Shown: positions 34,355 to 44,287 of the stretch, piece after piece | Position numbering within the stretch: position 1 is the first letter of the stretch | How the letters are laid out: each line of letters starts with the position of its first letter | Position numbers and translations under genes: made by a program | NCBI GenBank assembly: GCA_019096155.1 | Contig: JAHCVI010000004.1 | Coordinates: 3,968,001-4,032,000 of the forward strand | Reading direction: 5' to 3' | Source of the DNA: Staphylotrichum longicolle | Lineage: Eukaryota; Ascomycota; Sordariomycetes; Sordariales; Chaetomiaceae | Length of the DNA stretch: 64,000 nt | The notes under the pieces: model-generated | What the model was told of the DNA's origin: nothing | Seen by the model: the letters and a program-made list of their open reading frames with translations, nothing else | The model's database searches: none

Positions 34355-34566
34355 GGCAGTGAGGTGTTGGTTGGGAACCAACACGGCAACACAGGAGTGA
34401 ATAACTTGGGATGGCTACAGAGCACTAAAGCAAAAGGCTGACGAATTGCTGCCCAACCGATACCCGGTTGCCTCCATGCGCCTTGCAATACAGGCCTGGC
34501 CCCAAACCTTGCAGCTCAAGACCGCACCAATCCCTCTCAGGCAAACGTCCTCCTGTTGCTGCCGTG

Positions 34567-35528
34567 CTAGGCGCTCTGTCTTGGCTCACCCTCCAACACC
34601 ACCATTCCGTGCTTCCCTTTGTAGTTGGACACTTCAGCTGGCTTCCAACCGACACTCTGCAGCAGATCGCCGTCTGCAAGGCGGAAGACCTCAACCTTGA
34701 GAGGACGGCAGCATTTGATCATGTCCCTCTCGCTGTCGGCGCCAAAACCCCAAAGCGACAAGTCCCCTCCCGGGCATGTGCCTGTCGTGCTTGTCAGTAG
34801 TCAGCCACATTGGGACGGGCGCCAAACATACTCAGAGCCATCAAGACGTCCTGTTCGGCCAGGAACTCGATGTGATCACCGCCCCTCGCCGGGCACGGGT
34901 TCATGAAATACCTTCCCTTCTCATCCAGCCCCGTAACCTGAAAGATGTTGATGACGTCGTGAACGTCAAACTCGGTCAGCCCAAAGGGCAGGACAGCGCG
35001 GGTCAGGTTCGAGTGGCAGTGGAAGTCGTACTGTCCGCCGCTCAGGACCGAGTTGATGTACGGGTCGCAGCGCGTGCCGAGCAGGTCATGGACGCGGCCG
35101 CCGTGCTCGTCTTCACCGTACCAGGCTAGGCTGTCCGAGATGATGGTCACCAGCGGCCGCATGTATGGCAGACAGGACCAGAGCCGGTCGTAGGTCGACA
35201 CGTGGGTCGCATGCAGCTGCCGAGTGCGCGACGCCCAGAAGCGCTCGCGCGGATTGTGCGCGTTCCAGATGTTGAGGTCCCCAACCTGCGGCCCTTCAGG
35301 GGTGCTGATCCGGACGATGCTGCCGGCGGGGGCTTTCCAAGCACGGCCAGACCGGATCGGGAGAGTAAACTCCTCGACCAGGAGGCGGGGCGCCTGCTGG
35401 ATGGACGAGTAGGCGGCGGCGTCGACGGTCAGGGGTGATCCCGCTGTGGCAAGGTACGCGGGCACCGGCGCCGGAATTGGCTTCCGGCTCTGCAGACGGT
35501 CTGCTGCGCTGGACTCGATGCCTGACAT
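34567..35528 (-). CDS. DUF1989 / urea carboxylase-associated family protein
   Basis: Exons 35528-34832 and 34781-34567, with a 50-bp intron; 303 residues. The start is the first true ATG (MSGIESSAADRL). Family signatures are APAGSIVRISTPEGPQVGDLNIWNAHNP, the RERFWASRTRQLHATHVS block, MRPLVTIISDS, HDLLGTRCDPYINSVLSGGQ, FCH-like HCHSNLTRAV, VINIFQVTGLDEKGRYFMNPCPARGGDHIEFLAEQDVLMALSTCPGGDLSLW, the last part completed across the intron. Bacterial relatives sit next to urea carboxylase or aminomethyltransferase genes; the exact chemistry is unsettled. Fungal members occur singly or near metabolic clusters. The downstream part shows the conserved C-terminal tail KPAEVSNYKGKHGMVVLEGE. Confidence 0.9.
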
Positions 35529-36179
35529 GTTGGGAGCGCGATGCACACTTTGGGTTAGAATTGCGTGGTTTGTGGTCGAGAAGAGAGGTCGGCGCCACCC
35601 CCTGAATCGCAGTGGGTCGATTTGCCGTCACCCCACGCCGCGCTCATGACGCCGGGAAGGGTTCCCTGACTATTTGTGTTGGGGATACCCACCAGGGCCC
35701 TCGGGCTCCTGTGGAGCTGTTCTTTTCTATTCCAAGAACGGGATGCCTGATTTGGCAAGTATCGGTTGCTTTGTCCTCCTTGCTCAAGGCGAGATCAGAT
35801 GCAGTCGCAACGCTCCAGCAGCAGAAATTGGCTGGCGTTTATGAAAAGTCTCAATAGCAGCTTGCCACCTGATCCCATCAGGACTTTGTGGCTGCGGTAC
35901 AATTCCGTGTTGGCGGCGCCCAACTAGAACCCGGGTGCAGTACCCCGGTACATGATCGAGATGTGAGGCTTTCGATTGCGAGTAAGCCAAGCGGCTGTCA
36001 GATTCCCGGCGAGTCTTGATTTCAGAAAGACGCTCAACAGCGACTGCAACGTAGGACGACGGGACGTCATTCGGCAGCGGACATCAGGCGCTGCGTGCAA
36101 TGCGGGGCAAGCGGGATCTCCGGCCTTGGAGACCTCGGCACTCTGCACCAAGCCCGAGACTCGTCTGAGGCTTACCACT
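35529..36179. other. Divergent promoter region
   Basis: 650 bp between the DUF1989 gene (minus) and the alpha/beta hydrolase gene (plus). No coding signal beyond short frames. Confidence 0.55.
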
Positions 36180-37475
36180 ATGTCAGCCACGACGTCCGAT
36201 TCTCCGTCTAAACACAAATCCGTGACAATGCCCTTGGTCGCTGGCCCCGAAACACACAATGCCCCCGAGCTTGCAAACGGCTCTGGGCACATCAGCCCAG
36301 GCATCAAGGCGATGATCGAAGAGCATATCCTGCCCAAACTGGACGGCGATTTCCTCGAATATTTTGCGAAGCTCCAGACTCGTCTGGGAGCTCCGGCTGT
36401 CTCCAACACCCCCATCGAGCTTGTCCGCGCGAACCCGGTGGCGTACCAGTCGTCCTGCGCCCTTGACACGTCGGGATTCCCCGGGGTGACTGACTTTGCA
36501 TGCCCGTCGCAGGACGGAGCCAGCATCCCTGTGCGAGTGTATCATCCCGACCCAACGAGCCATGGAACTGGGCCATACCCCGTACACCTAAACTTCCATG
36601 GTCGGTTGACTCCGCAGATCAAATACTTCGCAGGCTGACTCTGTCGTCAGGCGGCGGTTTTGTTCTTGGAGACTTGAAGACAGAAGCAGCGCTGTGTCTG
36701 AGCATGCGCCAGGCAGGCGTTGCCATCGTTGACGTCGACTACCGTCTTTGTCCAGGTACTTCGACCTCCCATCCCCGGGCGCGCACAAAGACTACCTTAG
36801 CTGACTCGAGCAGAAACCACCTGGGGCAAATGCATTCAGGATGCTTGGAGTGCCCTGAACTGGGTGAGGCCGCTATCCTACCCACGCCGAACACGCCTAA
36901 CCCCGCGACAGGTCCGAGATTCCGCGTCGACCCTCAACGTGAATCCCGCCTCCGTTTCGATCGGCGGCGTGTCTGCGGGCGCGCACATCTGCCTCGTCCT
37001 GCAGCACATGGCACGCGACAACGACATCCCCTTGAGGCTGTGCATGGCGTCTGTCACCCCGGCCTCGGATGCGCTCAGCTACACGTACTACACTGAGTCT
37101 CCGTTCCCGTCCTTCCACGAGTTCCATCGAGGGCCGGTCCTGCCGTGGGAGCGGATCAAGTACTTTGGCCGCTTGTGCATGCCGCCAGAGAGGCTCGCCG
37201 AGCTGCGCGCGATGTGGCCCGACTGGTGGTTCTCGCCGCTCCGCGCACCAAACTGGACCAGTCTGTGCGACACGTTTGTCCGGACAGCAGAGGTTGATCC
37301 TCTGAGGGACGAGGGGGAAGCTTATGCCATGAAACTTGCCGCGGGAGGGAACCGAGTCACGATGAAGAGGTACCTAGGCTGTCCCCATACGTTCATGTAC
37401 ATCGATGCCATGCAGCGGAAGCACGAGTATGACATGGATGCGGTTGCTGCGCTGAAAGCGGCGCATGGACTTTAA
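36180..37475 (+). CDS. HSL-type alpha/beta hydrolase (fold-3 esterase)
   Basis: Four exons: 36180-36600, 36651-36755, 36814-36863 (50 nt), 36912-37475; 379 residues. The oxyanion motif HGGG (His140-Gly143) is rebuilt across intron 1, followed by GFVLGD. The nucleophile elbow is SIGGVSAGAH with Ser213, the acid is in AEVDPLRDEG (Asp311) and the histidine in GCPHTFMY (His331), so the triad is complete. This is the hormone-sensitive-lipase family of esterases, acting on short-chain esters or lactones. There is no signal peptide; the first 40 residues are disordered and start MSATTSDSPSKH, with a second possible start at MPLVAG. It diverges from the DUF1989 gene and may share a promoter region with it. 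Confidence 0.92.
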
Positions 37476-39271
37476 CCACACGTCAGCTCAGGGGACAGCA
37501 CTGTTGGGAAGGACGACTGTCAACACGAGTGCTCCCCCGCGGCATCAATGAATATCGCCTTGTTTGACTTGGAACATTGAACACGTTATCCTGGTGTGTG
37601 GGGTCTTGAAGTCTCCCGAGGCTGGCATGTATTGGATCACAACTTGTTGGGTGAGCCAGGCTGGCGATGACAACCTACCACCTTGAAGAGTCTGGAGCTA
37701 GGTCTCTACCAATTGAGCCTGTGCTTCCAATAGAACCGGAGCTTGCCGCTTTGGACAAAGCCGTGCGCGCCAGAGAACCGCTAAACAGGATATCGTCAGG
37801 CTCTGTCTCCCAAATGGCGTGGTGTTGGTTGTGTTGTCTCCTTCTTCCTGTACTGGCTAAATCCAAACACTCGTCGCCAAGCTCGGCCGTTGGTGCTTGG
37901 CGCGTCGGATTGCCCGTTTCGGCAAACGCCCGGACTGCTGGGACAGGAGGCGCTGGGAGGCGCGCACCCGGCACTGCTTAGCGTCCTCGGAGGATTCTTT
38001 AGTCTCTGGGGAAGCTGCTAGTCTCATGCTCAGGGTTGCCCAGATGGGACAAGGTGGATTCAACTGCCGTTTCGAACAAGACAACTACCGATGGTCGATC
38101 GCAAACCAACAGCATTCTCGGTGAGAACCGCGGACCTTGGCGCTGGGTGTTGGTCGATGTCAGGAAGCCGGGGGGCAGCTCGCTCATTTACATGTGTGCC
38201 TCACGAGATTCTGGCGCGTCCAGATGCGGACAGGGCAATGTACGAGGCAATATATACACGGTAAGGCGGGAAACTGGCGGTCGTCACTAATTTCGGCGGG
38301 TCAATCGACTCCGCGGCTGACAGATGCAAGGCCGCTCCTTTCCGTTTGCGAATCGCGATTCTGCGCGCGGTTCGCTCTGGGCAGCCTTGGCCACGCGAAG
38401 CCCGGCCGCCCGCCGCTGGCTGTGGCCGGACCGATTAAGGGCGCCGATGGAGGCAACATTGCCGGTCTCAGAGGCCATCGTCGACTGGCCCAGCGCGCGC
38501 AAAGGGGTGCTCGCCTGACGCTAGCGGGATGAATTTGCAAAGTTGCCGGCTTGGGACGCCAGCGTCGCATTTACCCGGCGGGGAACCCCATTTGACTCGC
38601 CCTCTCCGCCAATCTGGAGGCTTGACGGCCAAGCCTCGAGGCGCGGCCCCGCTCGCGCCAAGCGCAGGCCAAGCTGGCGCCAAGCACCGGGACATGCAAA
38701 CCCTGTTCTGCCCCTGGTCCTGGCCAACGTCAAGTTTGTCGACTGCACCCCACGGTTGGCGATCTGGGTCGCGGGGTGGCTCCGTTTCGCTTGTTTCGCT
38801 TGCTCTCGGCCCCGAGAGGCGGGTGGGAACTTTGCCCTCGGCCGCGCTGCAACCTCGCCTGCCTCGACACGGCAACAGCCATCCCCTGCGTGCACGGGAG
38901 GCATGGAGGCATGGAGGCATGGAGGGCACTGAGGGCACATCAGGACTGGGGGGGCGACACGGCCCAACGTTGCCTTCTCCACGGGGATCATGGATCGCAT
39001 CCCCAATGGACCACCCCTGCACCCCGCTGTGTCACTCCAAACCAGCCCGCGAGGAGGAGGGCGTTCCTTTCCTGGAATGTGGGAATTGCGGAGGGCATCC
39101 ACCATCCCGGGGTCGTGGATCACTTAGAGTGAGATAGATTGGGCCCGCGAGCGCGGTTGGATTAAATGCTGGCCCTCCCCTCAGGCCGCTCTCGTGGTCT
39201 CTCCCCAACCCAGACGCGGCTCCCGCACACACCCAGCGATCGCACGCAGCGACGACACCTGAGTGAGCATC
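37476..39271. other. Long intergenic region, 1.8 kb
   Basis: Between the hydrolase gene and the sugar-transporter gene. It contains a tRNA-like minus-strand stretch (about 37.66-37.75 kb, see findings), and three near-perfect copies of an 8-bp unit GGCATGGA around 38.90-38.93 kb. Overlapping long open frames at 38.3-39.1 kb on both strands are explained by high GC. The last 600 bp is likely the transporter promoter. Confidence 0.5.
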
Positions 39272-41184
39272 ATGGCCATCGGATCAGCAACCAATGCCGA
39301 GGTCGGCAAGTCCGACCCCATCATTACCCGCCTCGCCAGCGAGGACAAGAAATGGTTCTTCCAGAAGCCGAACCTCTTCTACCTCTACCTCATGCTCTTC
39401 CCGACATGCATGGGCATCGAGCTGACGTCGGGATTCGATTCCCAAATGATCAACGCGCTCCAGATCGTCCCGTCATGGAAGAAGTGTAAGTCTCGGTCGC
39501 GGTGACGCCCGAGGAGGAAGCGCTGACCCGGCCGTGCCAGACTTCAACGACCCGCAGGGCGCCCTCAAGGGCATCATCGCCGCCGCCTACTCCCTGGGTG
39601 CCATCCTGTCGCTCCCCCTGATCCCCATCGTCAATGACCGTTTCGGCCGCCGGTGGTCCATCTTTGGCGGGTCCATCATCATGGTCATTGGTGCTCTGAT
39701 CCAGGGTTTCTCGGTCCACGGTGAGTCCTCTCAGCCTTCGCGCCTGCTCCTCGAAGCTGACGTGCGGCAGTCGGCATGTACATTGTCGCGCGCATGATCC
39801 TCGGCTTCGGCATCCCGACATGCATCGTCTCGGGCTCCTCCTTGATCGGCGAGCTTGCCTATCCCAAGGAGCGCCCCGTCCTCACCTCGCTCTTCAACGT
39901 GTCCTACTTTGTCGGACAAATCGTTGCCGCTGCCATCACCTTTGGCACCAACGACATCACCACGGATTGGGCCTGGAGGATCCCCTCCCTCCTCCAGATC
40001 TGCCCGTCGCTGCTGCAGATCTGCTTTGTCTTGTGAGTTCGGTTCCGCCATGTCGTAGGGTTCGTTCCTGACAATCATTAGCTTCGTCCCGGAGAGCCCC
40101 CGCTGGCTCATCACCAAGGATCGCGCGCAGGAGGCGCAGGAGATCCTCGCCAAGTACCACGGCGAGAGCGACCGCGGCGCCGAGTTCGTCGCGGCCGAGT
40201 TCGCCCAGATGCAGACCACCATCCGGCTCGAGCTGGAGCAGTCCAAGAAGTCCTGGCTAGATCTCTTCCGGACGTCTGGCATGCGCCGCCGTCTCCTCAT
40301 CACCTCGATGCTTGGTCTCTTCACTCAGTGGTCTGGCAACACCCTGATCTCGTAAGTCGCGACCCCAACCTTGTCGCCACAGCCAACTGACGCCGGGCAG
40401 CTACTATCTGGGCGACCTCCTCACCATGATCGGCTTCACCGACTCCAAGTACATCCAAAAGATCAACGTCTCGATTGCCTGCTGGAGCTTGTTCTGCGGC
40501 GTCGTCGTGTCGCTGCTCGTCGTCAAGATCCGCCGCCGCGTCATGTACCTCATGTGCACCATCAGCCTCCTGCTCTGCTACATCTCGTGGACCATCTCCA
40601 TGGAGCGCGCCCAGACCGCCAAGGACGCCGGCCATCCCAACAACGCGGCCAACATCGCCACCCTCTTCTTCATCTACGCGTACTCGCCCTGCTACAACAT
40701 GGGCTACAACGCCCTCACCTACAGTAAGCCGCCCCTTGTTGTTCATGGCTGCATCTGCTGACCGTCCCAGCCTACATGGTCGAGGTGTGGCCCTACGCCG
40801 AGCGCTCGAGCGGTATCGCCGTGTTCCAGCTCTTTGGCCGCCTCGCCGGTTTCTTCACCACCTTTGTCAACCCCATCGGCCTCAAGGACGTCGGCTGGAA
40901 GTACCTCATCTCGTACTGCTGCTGGCTCGGCTTCGAGGTCTGCTTTGTGTACTTCATGTTCCCCGAGACCTTTGGCCGCACCCTGGAGGAGCTCGCCTTC
41001 AGTACGTTGATCCTTACCCTGCCCCAGAACCACGTACTGACTGCCGGCAGTGTTCGAGGACAAGGCGCTGGCCGACGAGGCTGTTGCCGCCGTCGAAAAG
41101 GTCGTGCAGCACGATACCCTGGACAGGATCACCAGCGCCGACCACAAGGGCCCCAAGGCCGAAAACAAGGAGAACGTGGTGTGA
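39272..41184 (+). CDS. MFS sugar transporter (lactose-permease/hexose type)
   Basis: Seven exons: 39272-39485, 39541-39720, 39771-40032, 40082-40351, 40401-40723, 40771-41001, 41051-41184; 537 residues. Sugar-porter signatures are present: MGIELTSGFDSQMINALQ in TM1, NDRFGRRWSIFGG after TM2, GFGIPTCIVSGSSLIGELAYPKERP, VPESPRWLITKDRAQEA (about residue 220), GLFTQWSGNTLISYYLGDLL in TM7 and PETFGRTLEEL near residue 484. Twelve transmembrane segments are expected; both termini are cytosolic. The QWSGNTLISYYL motif is the fungal lactose/cellobiose-permease-like variant. Every intron is 49-55 bp and lies at loop or helix ends. The neighbouring PL20 lyase suggests uptake of plant- or algal-derived oligosaccharides, which is inference. 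Confidence 0.95.
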
Positions 41185-41628
41185 GAAGTCCGGAACGATA
41201 TCGGGTGCTATGCTTGTTGGTTGAGTTTGCAAGGGTGCGGGTACCACTTTGCTTCGCGATACCATTGTTTTGCTCTCGCCTGGTTAATGAGTCGCTTCGT
41301 TTGTCGAGGGGTCTGCTCGGAGCCAATCTAATTATTGCCATCCACGTGTCGGAGATTACCTTGCTGCGGCCGCAGGCCACCGCAGATTGCTCCGTCTCTT
41401 ACTGCCGTTGTTATTGCCAAGGATCCTGGGCCTCTGTGATGTGATTGCAACTTGGACCCGTGCTTAACCCGGACGTGGGAAAATGCGACGGGATCACACC
41501 TCGCTAAATTGGCCAAGCAGCGAACAGCGTCCCGTCTCCGCTGATGTTCGGGATATAACCGTCGTAATCTTTCGCGGACGTCTCTTACCCTTCTTGACAT
41601 CTCCTTGTGTTCGGCCTTCACTTCCGAT
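41185..41628. other. Intergenic region
   Basis: A 444-bp gap between the transporter and the secreted SnoaL-like gene, both plus strand; includes promoter of the latter. No gene seen. Confidence 0.55.
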
Positions 41629-42214
41629 ATGCGCCTCTTGACGTGCGCCGTGGCGCTGCTCGCTGCCCCGTTCTCGGCGGTTGCGATTCCGACGAGCAAT
41701 GGGGCTGTCGCCGGCCAGAGGACCAGCCTGTGCGAACGGCAGAGAAAGGCGCCACCGCCCTGTGTGAGGGCCACCCCGGCCCCGACTCAGGAGGAGCTGG
41801 ACGCACGGTTCAACGCGTTTGTCCAAGTGTTTGTCGGGCAATCCAAGAGCATCTACAAGGCGTTCGAGTACATTGCCGCCGACTACATCGTAGGTCGGAA
41901 TCTTGCGGCGTCGTGGTGCTGAATCTGACACTCCAAAGAACCACAACCCTGCGGCCCGCAACGGGTCGGACTCGGCCTGGGGCATCCTGAGCGGCTTCTG
42001 GGATAGCTATTCCCACACGTATATCCGCTCCACGATCCAGGGCAACATGTCATGGGTCAACTACAAAGCTGGCGCGATGGGAGAAATTGTGGACCGGTTC
42101 AGGTGGGAGGGAGGCTGCATCGCCGAACACGTTTGTCGCCCCGCCCTGTTTTTTTTGTTGTCAACAGCTAACGCGTTCCAGTGGGATCAAGGAGAGCAAT
42201 ACCCGGCAGTTTGA
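41629..42214 (+). CDS. Secreted SnoaL-like (NTF2-fold) protein
   Basis: Exons 41629-41889, 41939-42130, 42182-42214; 161 residues. A signal peptide (MRLLTCAVALLAAPFSAVAIP) precedes a SnoaL-like fold: an N-terminal helix QEELDARFNAFVQVFVGQSKSIYKAFEYIAADYINHNPAA, then HTYIRSTIQGNMSWVNYKAGAMGEIVDRFRWEGGCIAEHWD. The D-Y-I-N-H-N-P and x-I-x-E-H-W-D pieces are the classic SnoaL/polyketide-cyclase-like marks. The last acceptor (ttccag) was chosen because it gives E-H-W-D; an alternative acceptor 21 bp upstream would give a different 35-residue tail. Function is unknown; fungal secreted members are common. Confidence 0.78.
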
Positions 42215-42376
42215 ACAAGTAGCGGTCACACCCAACAGAATACGAGACAAGGTTCACACGGCAACCTCGGAGACTTGAGACAATCGCTCCTTTGTAGCTA
42301 AGAGCGCATTCCTTGCACAAGAATTGACTACAAGAAACTCTCCCTCTCGCATCCATCTCTGTTCCGTCCCATCTGC

Positions 42377-43129
42377 CTACCACAAATCCGGGTCTGCCTC
42401 GTCCTTCGTTGTCGCAATGGCAATCTTGTCGTAAAAGACCTCGCGGAACCCCTGGCTTCCCTTCATCCCCTTGTCGTCGTGCCATCCGTTGGCGTACAGC
42501 CCCACACGGAACTGGAACGGGACGTCTTCGGCAACCGTGGTGGCGACGTTCTCCTCGTCCAGCACCTGCTTGCCATCGAACCACAGCCGAAGGAAGCCCG
42601 CGGTGCCGCTGTCCCAACGTGCTTCGATGATGACCTTGTGCCACTCGCCCGCCGTCAGAGTCACGTCGAGGGGGATCTCCTTGGTCTTTTGGTCACAGAC
42701 GCTCCCGGATTTGAGACGTGTAAACACCTTGGTCCCCTCGGCCCAAAACATGGTCGTGGGCATAAAGGTGTCGCACTTGTCGAACGGGGCAATGAACTGG
42801 GCCAGGTCGTAGCTCTGCGCGGGATCAAACTGCCAGTCAGGCGGGAGCCGGAACGCGAAGCCGTAGAACCGAGTGTCGCCGTGCTGGTAGGCGTTCAGCA
42901 CGCGGACCTCGGAGTGGTACCGGCCCGTGTACGAGGCGTCAAAAGTCTGCGTCATGACGAGCGCGGGGGGCTCGTCGAAGAACACGTCGGTGACTTCCTT
43001 GATTTCGCCGTTGTGCTCGGTCTGCGTGCCGCCCCAGCCTGCCAGGGTGCCGCGGTTGCTGAAGATCTGCTCAGCCCGCACTGCGGGCAAGGCGACGAGG
43101 AGAGCGACAACAAAGTGTCTGAAAGCCAT
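42377..43129 (-). CDS. Polysaccharide lyase family 20-like (glucuronan lyase)
   Basis: Intronless, 250 residues. A signal peptide (MAFRHFVVALLVALPAVRAEQ) is followed by a beta-jelly-roll lyase pattern: FSNRGTLAGWGGTQTEHNGEI, YTGRYHSEVRVLNAYQHGDTRFYGFAFRLPPDWQ, LAQFIAPF, TMFWAEGTKVFTRL, LTAGEWHKVIIEARWDSGTAGFLRLWFDGKQVL and VGLYANGWHDDKGMKGSQGFREVFYDKI. Length and order match fungal PL20 endo-beta-1,4-glucuronan lyase. It would cleave polyglucuronate by beta-elimination outside the cell. The family call is by recognition of the overall pattern; the PL14/PL7-like jelly-roll lyases are the alternative. It is convergent with the SnoaL-like gene and has a TATA-like element about 90 bp upstream. 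Confidence 0.85.
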   Translation of the reverse strand: MAFRHFVVALLVALPAVRAEQIFSNRGTLAGWGGTQTEHNGEIKEVTDVFFDEPPALVMTQTFDASYTGRYHSEVRVLNAYQHGDTRFYGFAFRLPPDWQFDPAQSYDLAQFIAPFDKCDTFMPTTMFWAEGTKVFTRLKSGSVCDQKTKEIPLDVTLTAGEWHKVIIEARWDSGTAGFLRLWFDGKQVLDEENVATTVAEDVPFQFRVGLYANGWHDDKGMKGSQGFREVFYDKIAIATTKDEADPDLW

Positions 43130-43216
43130 GGTCGAAAAAGCTCTTGGGTGGTAAGGTGAGTGAGAATGAAGAATAATTATGCAGATAACAACCTATCCAA
43201 GGGATGTGGCATCTCT

Positions 43217-43225
43217 CCCTTTTAT
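43217..43225 (-). promoter_or_regulatory. TATA-like element of the PL20 gene
   Basis: The minus-strand reading is CATAAAAGG, about 90 bp upstream of the ATG at 43129. Confidence 0.4.
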
Positions 43226-44192
43226 GTACAGCGGCGGTAGCGTCGTGCGGGTTGTAGTGGGCTCTCCCAAACAATAGAATCGCTTAGATGTATCCAGATA
43301 CGAGCATGTTGTACCTTGAGACAACCCGAGCCGCCAAGGTGGTCGTCTGTGGGCTGTAAGCTCAGCAGTCGGCCCCTGCATGGAGCGCAACAACTGGAGT
43401 GGTCCCCAAGGCTCATCCCGAGGCCAACACGCCGACTCGAGGCATCAACCCATAATGTCGCCAATGATTTCCATCGGTAGGCCCCGAGTTTGCAAAGACC
43501 GCGACTCAAATCAGCTTCTACACACCCCATCTGAACAACACATGTTGTGGCGTAGGCGAGGCGGGTGGGGTTTTGGCAACTTGGGCCGGCTGACAAGGCC
43601 GGCGGCCCCCCGTCCTTTGTAGGGGCCTCGACACTGGCGCAACAATAAGCAGGCGGCTGCCAAGGCGCAGGGAAGGGTTGTCGGCAGGTCTTCAATTATG
43701 CCTTTGATTGGGGCAGCTAGATCTCGCAATGTGCTCTCCGACCTCAGAGCAAGCTCCTGCAAACGTGGGCATGTGCTTTTTACAAGAAGAGCAAGGGAAT
43801 CTATCTCGGAGGCAACTTTCGGCCCCCCAGAGACAACTTGAAACTTCAGCACCTTTATCAATTTTAAGAAGAAGCAGCGGCTTGGATCTGGGACACCTGC
43901 CAGTCTCCCCCACAAGCCCGGAACGGCCTAGAAGGGTGAACCACCCCTCAACTCCAAAACCAACGCAGAGGAACAAGGAGCTAGATCCAAGAGAACTCTG
44001 ACTTCCATTCATAGCCAACCAAGCGCGCTTGAAGCCCTCACCTCCGCTGCGGGGACAGCTGAACGCCAGCTCTCAATCAATGTGTCATGCTTTTCTCCAG
44101 CTGGCCAGACTAGTAGCGCCACACGTCCAGACTTGGATAGCGGGAAGTGCAGAATGCTAGTGCATATGGGGTAGCAGTCGCAGTGTTTGAAA

Positions 44193-44199
44193 TATAAGG
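44193..44199 (+). promoter_or_regulatory. TATA-like element of the ZZ-finger gene
   Basis: TATAAGG about 90 bp upstream of the ATG at 44288. Confidence 0.4.
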
Positions 44200-44287
44200 A
44201 ATGGTCGCAGCCTGCTTCATCAATGAAGTCTAAAGAAACCCCGATCTCCATCAACACGGCCCTGCACCCGTCCCTTCACCATTCACC

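Larger units (their letters stand above)
43130..44287. other. Divergent intergenic region, 1.2 kb
   Basis: Between the PL20 gene (minus) and the ZZ-finger gene (plus). Minus-strand open frames at 43.2-44.0 kb lack motifs, ATG context and splice structure. Confidence 0.5.

Noticed and set aside
17290..37475. A complete secondary-metabolite gene cluster
   Set aside because: Tailoring-type enzymes are present, but no PKS, NRPS, terpene cyclase, DMATS or other backbone gene is visible in the window.
38468..39137. Long overlapping frames on both strands upstream of the sugar transporter
   Set aside because: Arg/Ala/Pro-rich on both strands, no motif; produced by GC content and short repeats.
43222..44018. 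Minus-strand frames, one with helix-like KLIKVLKFQVVSGG...LALRSESTLRD
   Set aside because: Briefly resembles an N-terminal helix bundle of fungal NLRs, but no downstream NACHT or splice path continues it.
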